DNA of 23,372 nt from the NCBI GenBank assembly GCA_051453625.1, contig JBOZIK010000001.1, positions 193,239,540 to 193,262,911 of the forward strand, in the 5' to 3' direction. How positions within the stretch are numbered: position 1 is the stretch's first letter; each line of letters begins with the position of its first letter. The notes under the pieces were generated by a model, which saw only the letters and a program-made list of their open reading frames with translations, made no database searches and was not told where the DNA came from. Positions 9,403 through 18,291 of this stretch are shown piece by piece. Position numbers and translations under genes: made by a program. The DNA comes from Welwitschia mirabilis. Taxonomy: Eukaryota; Gnetophyta; Gnetopsida; Welwitschiales.

Positions 9403-10106
9403 AAGATCTAAGAAAAAAAGGCCATTTGGTATTCTGGCCTTATCATGGCCATTTAGAGAGTAGCAAAATACAATATGGTAAGAATGGAATCTCCATCCCA
9501 TCCTCCAAGATGTAGGTCAATAAAAGAGGCTTAACAATAGAACTTAAAAAAGAAGAAAAGGACAAAGAAGGTCTAAGTTTAGAAGATAAGTAGGGGAATA
9601 AGCCCCATGAAACTCAAGCACCAAGGGAGACAACCTTATCCTCAACAAAGGAAGTGCCTAAAAAATCCAAAGATGATTTCGCCTCCCATATAAGAGTACA
9701 GATCCACAAAATAGAAGAAGGGATAAGACCTAACTGAGCAGGACCTGCCTAAGGATTCATTCAAGGAACATCCTTCCAAGGTGCCAAAAATTCCAAAGAT
9801 AAACAAGGAGGTAGAGCCCTAAAACTAAATAGACACTAATCCCAAATAAGAGCATTAGTTGACCATGAGAACATTTATATAGAATAAGCTAGAATAGAGG
9901 TCATGTACATCATAATACAAGATATGCAAAAATGTCCTTTTCTGGTCCTAAGAATCACTCATAGAGCATTCATGAATATGATCAAAATAAGTTATCATAA
10001 AAAGTATTTAAGACTTCATCTAGACAAGAATAAAGCAAAAGTAAAGGAATTCAAAAAAGTGAACTAGGCCTTTGAGGTTCTAGTAGATGAAATGGACAGA
10101 TCTTAA
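8975..10106 (+). pseudogene. LINE-linked reading frame ending in a J-domain
   Basis: J-domains stimulate Hsp70 ATPase. From 9405 to the stop at 10104-10106 one frame of 233 codons has seven internal stops and no shift; upstream the same frame reaches back to about 9300 (LKLTELHFVFLKALHLGHY), and before that the LINE frame (RRIPI, FFPGGIPKL) joins by a one-base shift. Middle part: Lys/Glu/Pro/Ser-rich, disordered-looking (LTIELKKEEKDKEG). C-terminus (about 9930-10103): FLVLRITHRAFMNMIKIS, HKKYLRLHLDKNKAKVKEF, then KKVN and AFEVLVDEMDRS, which fits J-domain helices I-IV. The HPD signature is HLD, a C-to-T change. The middle domain (FFPGGIPKL...YINLPYFFL...VFWPYHGHL) is unrecognised. It may be an ORF2 extension, a host gene fused or invaded by the LINE, or a transduced gene. 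Confident about the J-domain, less about the join. Confidence 0.55.
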
Positions 10107-11273
10107 TCCAACATTATCACAACGATGTATTTTCAAATTATAGGGGATACTATTTTTTTTAGTTCTATGTTTAGTTAAAAAAATCTCTCTTCTTTTAACT
10201 TAATAGTATATAACATAAAACAAAGGTGTAATTGCCTTAATTTTGTAGTTAATATCTTTTGATTATTTACAACATTGCCTATATGCTAAGCATTGCAGGC
10301 CATGTATGGCACAACTTTTTTTTTTTTTTTTTAATAGTCTCATGATAGGGGGTAATAGCATCATATATATCTATAAATACTTCTTGCTAATATATATTTT
10401 CGTTTACATAGTTTAATAAAAAAAATAAAGACCGTTAAATTTTTTACAATTACTATCCTACTGCACTACTCAAAAATAGCCATAACTTTTGAATTACTTT
10501 GAGTTTTTAAATAATTTAAGATGTTTTGGAAAGCTTATTCAATTTCTTACAACTTAGGATGCTCATGTTTGCAGATATCTTAATAGATAGTTATAGAAAA
10601 GAAATTTAATTGCTTATTGTTTTCTACATTTATTTTCTAATGTGTTTTAGAAAATAATTTTTAAAAATAATTACTTCTTACAAAAATTACTATTTTTACA
10701 TTTTCATATCCATAACACAATCTTAGACTTACAAATCACTAATTTATACCTACTAATTAATAAGATAGGACGTTTTTATTCTACACATTTATTTTGGAAA
10801 TTTAATTTTCACCATAACAAAAATATGATAAAGTTTTTACAACTAGTTAAGCAATAACTTAGATTAGTAAAAAAATGAATATACTAATTAATTACTTATA
10901 GAATATCTTAACTAACTTAATAATTCAAATTATTATATAAATAAAATCAAATCAATTCAAAAAGGACCATTTATTATGACCCTTAGGATTTTTATGAAAG
11001 AGTATTAGACTAAAGAGATTTTTGATGATCAAACTTTACCCTTAATAAGATGGATCTAATGCATAATAAATAACAATATAATATTAAAATGAATATGGGT
11101 ACCCAATTTCTTCTTCTTCTTCTTCTTCTTCTTTTTATTTTTTTAAATAATTTTTCCATATATAGTGAGCCTTTTGATTACTTGACAATAATCCTCCATT
11201 AGTAACCTTCATCACTAAGTATAAGAAACCCTTCATATCTCCCCAACATCTTGGTGAAAGCCAATGGGAAGAA
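10107..11273. other. AT-rich stretch without a gene
   Basis: No coding relic recognised in either strand. It has a T-run of about 18 at 10316-10332. The block 10470-10560, with CATAACTTTTGAATTACTTT and TTGGAAAGCTTATTCAATTT, resembles leader or U3 sequence common in plant gypsy LTRs, but no ends were found. Confidence 0.5.
11108..11132. repeat. (TTC)n microsatellite
   Basis: About eight uninterrupted TTC units followed by a T-rich tail. Confidence 0.95.
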
Positions 11274-11389
11274 ATAATATTTTATAACATAACTACATAA
11301 AAACTATAAATAATTCCCTAATGCAATATCACATCATTCTACAAGAATTTTAAAAATAAATTATATGGACAATAAGACTAAAGAATTTA

Positions 11390-11489
11390 NNNNNNNNNNN
11401 NNNNNNNNNNNNNNNNNNNNNNNNNNNNNNNNNNNNNNNNNNNNNNNNNNNNNNNNNNNNNNNNNNNNNNNNNNNNNNNNNNNNNNNNN
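11390..11489. other. Assembly gap, 100 N, probably false
   Basis: 11274-11389 and 11490-11605 are the same 116 bases with about one difference, ending and starting exactly at the gap. No missing sequence is needed. Confidence 0.9.
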
Positions 11490-11778
11490 ATAATATTTTA
11501 TAACATAACTACATAAAAACTATAAATAATTCCCTAATGCAATATCACATCATTCTACTAGAATTTTAAAAATAAATTATATGGACAATAAGACTAAAGA
11601 ATTTACTAAGGAAGATTAGCAAGTCCTTAATGGTTGAAGATTGATGAAGATCCAAGCTTAAGAGTTCCTTAGCTCCAAGCTTTTAAGCTCCAAGGTTCAC
11701 AAGCAAAAGAATGAAAAAAAAGAGATAAGAAAGAGGGAAATGCATTTGTATAAAAAAAAAAAAGAAAGTATATTCTTT

Positions 11779-11878
11779 NNNNNNNNNNNNNNNNNNNNNN
11801 NNNNNNNNNNNNNNNNNNNNNNNNNNNNNNNNNNNNNNNNNNNNNNNNNNNNNNNNNNNNNNNNNNNNNNNNNNNNNN
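11779..11878. other. Assembly gap, 100 N, probably false
   Basis: The purine-rich flanks (about 11730-11778 and 11879-11925) share the AATGCAxTTGTATxAAA block, which occurs once at the matching place in copy A (about 234-270). The repeat is low complexity, so this case is less clear than the others. Confidence 0.65.
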
Positions 11879-11946
11879 GGGAAGAAGTAATGCACTTGTA
11901 TGAAATAAAAGAAAATTATCTCTTCTTTACAAGAAAGAAAAGGATC

Positions 11947-11954
11947 TCTATATA
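11947..11954 (-). promoter_or_regulatory. TATA-like element in LTR copy B
   Basis: Reads TATATAGA on minus, followed by GATCC and a pyrimidine-rich leader. The matching place in copy A reads TTTATAGA. Weak on its own. Confidence 0.35.
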
Positions 11955-12803
11955 TCAATAAACGAAGGCATATAGCTCAAGATTACAATATCATATGATT
12001 TAACATGAATAAGTAATATGAGTAATAAGTGACATCGGAGTACAAAAAGAGATCATAGTTATAACTCATGCACCTAACTAGGGTCAACAATCTTCTTGCT
12101 TTAATTATAAAGTTTAAATACATAAATTATTTCCCCATGGTAGCTTTTTTTTAATCCTTTATAGGCTCATAAGTAATTTTAGTTCATCCAAACAAGCATC
12201 AAAAGAATAAATGCACAAATCTCAAAATTGTCATGTGGTATAATGAAATAAACTATTCAATTCTAATGAATAAAACAATGAGTATGCTATGAACCAAGTG
12301 CCCTTACATATATTAAGAATATAAAATTCATGGTAGAGTAAATCTACTTATTTATCATTTTTAGTTTCACGTAAAAATGCATATACTTATTTGAATTCTT
12401 ATTTATTTCCAAATTCATAAAATCTATCAATCACATACCACAAAGAAGAAAATATTTATTCATAATACAGTACACCTATCACATTTGTCAAGAATTTAAA
12501 TTAGTAAATAAGATGCAAAATATATTATTATATCTTCTTAAAATTTGAATTTATTAGTTTTATCATGTGATTTTAATTCCTCATATAATGGGATTATCCA
12601 TTTTTAAATATTTAAATAGCTTTTCTTATAAAAACTTTCTAATATAATTTTTATCATTTTCATAGTAAATTATGAATATTACAAGCTAAGGCTAATTTAA
12701 ACTGCCATCTTATTTTGACAAGGCTTTTAAATAAGGGTAATTAATCATTTAACTAAAACTTAATATTCAAGTAAATAAGGTTTACAAAATATGGGATACA
12801 ACA

Positions 12804-12814
12804 TCCTCCCCTAC
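12804..12814 (-). promoter_or_regulatory. Polypurine tract of gypsy copy B
   Basis: Read on minus it is GTAGGGGAGGA, directly before the LTR start TGTTGTATCCC. In LTR elements this tract primes plus-strand DNA synthesis. Confidence 0.75.
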
Positions 12815-12949
12815 TTAGGATGATTCACTCATAGAAATTAAGATACATAAAGAGCTTAAAAACATCTAACCACATATTATGAGATTTAAAAAGATTTGGA
12901 TAATGATTTTTCATTGTTTCCTCTAGATCCCAAGTAGCTTCATTATGAC

Positions 12950-13049
12950 NNNNNNNNNNNNNNNNNNNNNNNNNNNNNNNNNNNNNNNNNNNNNNNNNNN
13001 NNNNNNNNNNNNNNNNNNNNNNNNNNNNNNNNNNNNNNNNNNNNNNNNN
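12950..13049. other. Assembly gap, 100 N, probably false
   Basis: The left flank ends GAC and the right flank begins GAC. If those three bases are one, the integrase frame runs through without loss at the site where the chromodomain EATW motif follows. Confidence 0.7.
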
Positions 13050-13345
13050 GACTATGATTACTTCACTTTATCTTTACTTGATAGATCTCCTTGTTTCATA
13101 AGTTAATAATTCATCAGTTCAACACTGCTTTTGGCTTTTCTATAATTGAATAATCTAGTTCCACCTTAATATGAGACCAATTTAACACATAAGAAGGATA
13201 TGTAATATTCTTTCTTAGTATATTTACATGGAAAACATCATGCGTGTGTAATAATTGAGGAGGTAGATTAAGCTTATATACAATAGGTTTTAACTCTTTC
13301 TAATATTTTAAATCATCTAATAAATCGAGGAGCTAATTTCAATCT

Positions 13346-13445
13346 NNNNNNNNNNNNNNNNNNNNNNNNNNNNNNNNNNNNNNNNNNNNNNNNNNNNNNN
13401 NNNNNNNNNNNNNNNNNNNNNNNNNNNNNNNNNNNNNNNNNNNNN
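13346..13445. other. Assembly gap, 100 N, probably false
   Basis: 13285-13345 and 13446-13505 are the same ~60 bases with one indel and about two substitutions, meeting the gap edges exactly. Confidence 0.9.
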
Positions 13446-13843
13446 AGGTTTAACTCTTTCTAAGATTTCAAATCATCTAATAAATCGAGGAGCTAATTTC
13501 AATCTATTAACTACTCTCATCATTATCTTCATTGGTGACAATTTAAGAAATACATAATCACCTATTTTAAACTTAACATCTCTTCTTTGATAGTTTTCAT
13601 ACATCATTTATCTATTTGCTACTTCTTTAAGTCTATTGTTAATTATTCTCATTTTACTTTTTATTCCTTATAACATTTCTAGTTGTATCTATGAAATCCT
13701 ACTCTACACTTTCTACCATATAAGGCTTTAAATGGAGCCATTAAATTGAACTTTAAAAACTATAATTATATGAAAGTTTTACCAATGATAATTACTCTTC
13801 CTAACTGTTGGGATTATCTAAAATACATGTTGTAAGAAGATCT

Positions 13844-13943
13844 NNNNNNNNNNNNNNNNNNNNNNNNNNNNNNNNNNNNNNNNNNNNNNNNNNNNNNNNN
13901 NNNNNNNNNNNNNNNNNNNNNNNNNNNNNNNNNNNNNNNNNNN
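13844..13943. other. Assembly gap, 100 N, probably false
   Basis: 13795-13843 and 13944-13992 are the same 49 bases with two substitutions, meeting the gap edges exactly. Confidence 0.9.
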
Positions 13944-14645
13944 CTCTTCCTAACTGTTGCGATTATTTAAAATACATGTTGTAAGAAGATCTTCTAAAAT
14001 TTGATTAACTCTTTGTGTCTAATCATCTATTTGAGGATGAAATGTAGTGTTTATATTAAACTTAGTTCCTAAACCGATTTGTAATTCTTACTAAAACATA
14101 AAAGTAAATTTTGAATCTTTATCGTAAATAATTAGTAAATGTACACTACATAATCGAATAACATTTTGAATATATTATTTAGCTATAACCTTGTTAGTAT
14201 AACTATATTTTATTAGAATGAAATGTGTTGACTAAGTTACTCTATTAATTATTACCATAATAGAGCCATTAGCTCTTTGAATTTTTGGAAGTCCTATAAT
14301 AAAGTCCATGCAAATCACATCTAATTTATATTCTGGAATATCATGAGGATAAAGTAATCCTACAGGATTTCTATATTCTACTTTAACTTGTTGATAATTA
14401 AGAGACCTTAACATAAATTCTGCTATATCCTTTTTAATTTCTAGCTAGTAAAATTTTTGTTTTATGTTTTGATACATTTTAGTCCCTCTAGGATAACCTA
14501 CTATAGGTGGACAATAAATTTCAAACATTAGCCTATGTCTAATTCCATCTACATTAGGAACTAAAAATCTTCCTTTCAATCTGATAATACCATTTTAATC
14601 AATACTAGAATTCTTTGAATCTATTTATTTTTCTAACTTGTTTAT

Positions 14646-15138
14646 TATGTACTTTAGTGATCTAGATTTAAACTAAGTGAAACACTTAGTATTATTCTTT
14701 TAGAGGGATGTAGGAGGTAAATTAATTAAAATTTGCATGATTATTATAACTTGTAATAGAAAAATCAAACAAAAGAAAAGTAAAGTTTGAGAGAAAGAAA
14801 GTAATTTTTATTTGACAACATAAAAAAACAAAAATGATTTATAAATCTAAAGATTCATCTAGCTCTCATCCTTTGCTCTAATGATTACTATATTTGAAAC
14901 ATGCACTAAATTATTAAATCATTAATGCTTGACATGGAGGCATAAAATCATCCACTACATAAGTGATGATGAGTTATCTAGTCCTTTAGATACTTCATAA
15001 CTCTTTATAAGCATAAAAAGTATGAAGCTAAGTACATAAGATCTATAAAATAATAGGAACTATAAATTGCAAAAGAAACTTTAAATAATTAATACAGTTT
15101 AAAAGAACTTGATAATTAAACAAGTTTTAAGTAAAAAT
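14646..15138. other. Gene-free stretch between integrase relic and primer-binding site
   Basis: In a full gypsy element this interval would hold gag, protease, reverse transcriptase and RNase H, about 4 kb. Here only ~490 AT-rich bases separate the integrase zinc region from a primer-binding site, and no coding signal is seen. Confidence 0.5.
14672..14690. other. Perfect inverted repeat (hairpin)
   Basis: ACTAAGTG, a three-base AAA loop, then CACTTAGT. A perfect 8-bp stem in otherwise unstructured AT-rich DNA; function unknown. Confidence 0.6.
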
Positions 15139-15150
15139 TGCTGATACCAT
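15139..15150 (-). promoter_or_regulatory. Primer-binding site candidate (initiator tRNA-Met type)
   Basis: On minus it reads ATGGTATCAGC, matching the TGGTATCAGAGC site used by most plant LTR elements except for two missing bases near its end. It faces lower coordinates, so the LTR lies to its right. Confidence 0.6.
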
Positions 15151-15302
15151 TTTACATGTATTAACCGTACAAGACTGAAACCTAGTTTAAGAACTAGTTC
15201 TACATAAATATTGGTAATATCAAACAAAATTGTGAAATAATAATTAAAGCATTTAAACTAATTCTTTATTAAAATTGAAAAAATTACATTACATCAGTGA
15301 AG

Positions 15303-15318
15303 AAGAAGAAGAAGAATA
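15303..15318. repeat. (GAA)n short microsatellite
   Basis: About five GAA/AGA units in the U5 part of LTR copy C. Confidence 0.8.
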
Positions 15319-15440
15319 AGAACTCTTTAATTAGCCATGGATCATTTCACCCCTAAGAAAAATGTTAAAGTATCACTCTAAGTCTCTAAGTCTTTCCCAT
15401 AAGAAGCCAATCAAAGATGAATATAATAAAAGGTTCAAGG

Positions 15441-15450
15441 CCCTTTTATA
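15441..15450 (-). promoter_or_regulatory. TATA box of LTR copy C
   Basis: TATAAAAGGG on minus, GC-richer than its surroundings, preceded by the minisatellite-bearing U3 and followed by a leader toward the primer-binding site. Confidence 0.55.
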
Positions 15451-15507
15451 GAGATAGATAGTGATTAGAGATGGTTACAAGCTCTTGGCTTATAGTATTA
15501 GATATAA

Positions 15508-15700
15508 TATTCATCATTTAGCATTGGGTAGATAAGATTCCATCGTATAGCATTTGGTAGAGGTTGTCTTGTAGCATTATGTAGAAAAGATTTTGTCCTC
15601 TAACATTAGGTAGAATCTTTATCATTTAGCATTTGATGGAGGTTCTCTTATAGTATTTTGGTGGATATCAACATATATTGTTAGGTGGAATCTTCATCAT
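15508..15700. repeat. Minisatellite, about seven units of ~27 bp
   Basis: Consensus near TTCATCATTTAGCATTTGG then TAGAGGTT. Successive units contain TTTAGCATTGGGTAG, TATAGCATTTGGTAG, TGTAGCATTATGTAG, CTAACATTAGGTAG, TTTAGCATTTGATGG, TATAGTATTTTGGTGG and ATATTGTTAGGTGG. It lies upstream of the TATA box of LTR copy C. Confidence 0.75.
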
Positions 15701-15737
15701 AATGAGTTCAACACATTTTTTTTTGGAGTCAAATCCC

Positions 15738-15855
15738 TCTACTAATTAGTGCTATTGCCACATGTCTCTAGTGCCATCTTCACATACCTCTACTGCATGT
15801 CTTCTAATGCTATTGCTACATATCACCACCTCATGTATTTATTGCCATTATTATT
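15738..15855. repeat. Second degenerate minisatellite, ~22-26 bp units
   Basis: Repeats of CTAxTGCxATTxxCACATxxCT: TGCTATTGCCACATGTCT, TGCCATCTTCACATACCT, TGCATGTCTT, TGCTATTGCTACATATCA. Adjoins the first minisatellite. Confidence 0.55.
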
Positions 15856-15970
15856 TTATGTGAAATTATGTCCATCTTCCACTATGTATTCCAAAATGTC
15901 ACTAAAGACCTGCAATTATTATGGAAAAAAATGTAATATCAAATTTTATTTGAAAAATAATAAAAAACAT

Positions 15971-17253
15971 ATTTTATGATTATAACGATTAAATTAATGT
16001 ATTTATTCATAATAAATTGACCTAAAACACTTGATATAAATGTTAATTTTTACATTTTAACACATGCCTTAACTAGTCTATTTGTAGTGTCTAAGCAAAA
16101 AGTCAATAATAAAATGATTAAACATGGAAAAATTATCTATGTCAAAAGTGCTCAAGTATGTGAATGATATAACTTAAAAAATTTTATAACCAATTTTATG
16201 TGATTAAGACATTGAAGCAAAGAAATTTAGTAAAAACCAAGTGAAAATCGAGATGCAATACCTCCTAACGAAATTAAACTTTGACCTCAAAGTTATAAAA
16301 GATGGATAATTTATACAAGGCTTTAATTTAATTACATGACTAGCAAATGATGATGATGAATGTATTTAGGGAAAACAATGTAATGCAAGGTTTAAACCAA
16401 AATGAAATGTTTAGAAAACACAAAACATGAAACCTAATGAAAATCCATCATCTACAAACTCAAAAGATAGAGTTAATGGCCACATTTATTAAAAATTTTA
16501 CACATTTTATTTTAAATTTAAATGTATTACAATATTACATGAATACAATGTCCTCTAAGTAAACTTATAAATAATCAAAAATTAATTAAGCAAAATCTTC
16601 AAGTATATAAGTTAAGGAAAAGTAAACACAAAAGAATCTCCTAATTCCACCTTTTTTATTCCAAGTTTTCTTTCTCTATAATCATGTATTTAAAGCATTT
16701 TCATCAAATTGGAATTTTAATATTATGACATCTCCTTTCAAAAGAGTTAAACATGTTGATTTATGAAGAAGTTACTATCGCATTGCTAATGAACATTTAT
16801 AGCCTTAATGCAATTGAACATGTCATAAGTTAAATCATTAGAGGTATACAACCCACATGCATTTATAGCCCTAATGCAATTAACTAAACCCTATTGTTAA
16901 TGATCAAAAAATAATGTGCTTTTGGAGAGGAGATATTTTTATTTTTTTTAATTAATATTCCCATATTCAATACATTTTCATGCACATAAAAGGGTCATTG
17001 GCTCATTGGCCTAATGAAAATGGTGTTTATCCCCATAAAATACTTTAAAAATAAGTCACTTATCTTGAAAGTAGATTTTACCTTAATTCAACCATATTTT
17101 CTCATCCAGGAGACCTTAAGTAAAACTAAGCATTAATAAATTAATTCAAAAATAAGTAAAACATTTTCTCAAAAAAAACTTTAGGTAAACTTAAATTCTA
17201 CCTAATTCATAATAATAATGCGATCACTTATTAATAGTTTATTCAATTTTGGG
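15971..17253. other. AT-rich stretch without a gene
   Basis: No coding relic recognised on either strand. Parts (16240-16560) have the look of LTR leader sequence but no ends were found. A 25-base element is repeated at 16794 and 16860. Confidence 0.5.
16794..16884. repeat. Two-copy direct repeat, 66 bp apart
   Basis: CATTTATAGCCxTAATGCAA at 16794 and 16860, each followed by TTxAAC or similar. The spacer between them is not repeated. Confidence 0.75.
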
Positions 17254-17847
17254 NNNNNNNNNNNNNNNNNNNNNNNNNNNNNNNNNNNNNNNNNNNNNNN
17301 NNNNNNNNNNNNNNNNNNNNNNNNNNNNNNNNNNNNNNNNNNNNNNNNNNNNNNNNNNNNNNNNNNNNNNNNNNNNNNNNNNNNNNNNNNNNNNNNNNNN
17401 NNNNNNNNNNNNNNNNNNNNNNNNNNNNNNNNNNNNNNNNNNNNNNNNNNNNNNNNNNNNNNNNNNNNNNNNNNNNNNNNNNNNNNNNNNNNNNNNNNNN
17501 NNNNNNNNNNNNNNNNNNNNNNNNNNNNNNNNNNNNNNNNNNNNNNNNNNNNNNNNNNNNNNNNNNNNNNNNNNNNNNNNNNNNNNNNNNNNNNNNNNNN
17601 NNNNNNNNNNNNNNNNNNNNNNNNNNNNNNNNNNNNNNNNNNNNNNNNNNNNNNNNNNNNNNNNNNNNNNNNNNNNNNNNNNNNNNNNNNNNNNNNNNNN
17701 NNNNNNNNNNNNNNNNNNNNNNNNNNNNNNNNNNNNNNNNNNNNNNNNNNNNNNNNNNNNNNNNNNNNNNNNNNNNNNNNNNNNNNNNNNNNNNNNNNNN
17801 NNNNNNNNNNNNNNNNNNNNNNNNNNNNNNNNNNNNNNNNNNNNNNN
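17254..17847. other. Assembly gap, 594 N
   Basis: Flanks differ from each other; a true sized gap. Open frames across it are artefacts. Confidence 0.95.
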
Positions 17848-18291
17848 AATCGAAGGCGATAATGGTTTACTCAATGGAGTGGATGGTATTTGAGGTGTTT
17901 TAACCTAAAACTGCTTCAGGCTGTGATTATACAGTGGAAGTGCTTATGAGGTTTTAAACATGAAGGGGTATCAAGCACAAATTTTTCAAGTATCTTTAAT
18001 TTTTTCAAATTAAAATTTATTCTAAAAGAAAAGTCTACTTTAAAAGAAAATCCTAACTTAAAATCACATAATAAAACCAAAAGCTTTTCGAGGCATTTCC
18101 CAAGGTATTACACATTTGAAGCTTTAAAATAATGAATGCAATGTTTGAATGATGAATCAAAATTACACAAAGCATTCAGAGAGGAGATCAAATTTCTATA
18201 AACATTTATACATGAATTCATAAAATTGAAAAGAACATTAATGCTAGTAATAAAATTAATTCATTTAAAATTAAATTTTTTAAACCCTTTT
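17848..18291. other. Gene-free stretch with a possible LTR edge at ~18114
   Basis: On minus the sequence from 18114 reads TGTAATACCTTGGGAAATG, resembling a gypsy LTR start. If so, an LTR runs from there into the gap to the left. No polypurine tract is visible on its right, so this is weak. Confidence 0.3.

Larger units (their letters stand above)
11274..12803 (-). mobile_element. Gypsy LTR, copy B (3' LTR)
   Basis: Homologous to copy A at 1-1140. The right end reads ...GGGATACAACA on plus, i.e. TGTTGTATCCC on minus, a typical gypsy LTR start, and abuts a purine-rich tract and the pol frame, so this is the 3' LTR of a minus-strand element. Two gaps inside (11390-11489, 11779-11878) are flanked by duplicated sequence, which inflates the apparent length by several hundred bases. 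The left end was not located. A minus-strand TATA-like stretch sits at 11947-11954. Confidence 0.75.
12815..14645 (-). pseudogene. Ty3/gypsy integrase and chromodomain tail relic
   Basis: Integrase would insert the element DNA. From the right on minus: zinc-finger region (LKGRFLVPNVDGIRHRLM, RGTKMYQNIKQ, DIAEFMLRSLNYQQVK; 14640-14390) in which the H2C2 ligands are mostly changed; catalytic core with MDFIIGLPKIQ (first Asp) and IIYDKDSKF (second Asp) retained, while at the third acidic site Gln replaces Glu; then LKPYMVESV-like remains and KFKIGDYVFLKLSPMKIMM (about 13545); PRFI and FEILERV; YKLNLPPQLLHTHDVFHVNI (about 13270-13210); and a chromodomain-like NEATWDLEE near 12930. Gaps at 12950, 13346 and 13844 interrupt it. 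Order and motifs fit a Del/Tekay-like chromovirus; lineage is inference. Reverse transcriptase and gag are absent. Confidence 0.85.
15151..15970 (-). mobile_element. LTR copy C (5' LTR of a minus-strand element)
   Basis: Lies directly upstream (on minus) of the primer-binding site, and has a minus-strand TATAAAAGGG box about 300 bases from it, which fits R-U5 length, and a U3 containing tandem repeats. It shows no clear similarity to LTR copies A and B, so it belongs to another family than the integrase relic next to it. The outer end was not fixed; TG-type candidates (on minus) lie near 15968 and 16060. The 76-codon plus-strand open stretch at 15749-15979 is not protein-like. Confidence 0.5.

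Noticed and set aside
10316-10332. T-run as a reversed poly(A) tail of a retroelement
   Set aside because: No element with matching orientation or target-site duplication was found beside it.
11683-11961. Open frames on both strands across the gap
   Set aside because: Mostly N and low-complexity A/T-rich LTR sequence.
15749-15979. Plus-strand open frame of 76 codons
   Set aside because: Arises from a degenerate minisatellite in an LTR; no protein features.
17218-17893. Open frames on both strands
   Set aside because: They consist almost wholly of N.
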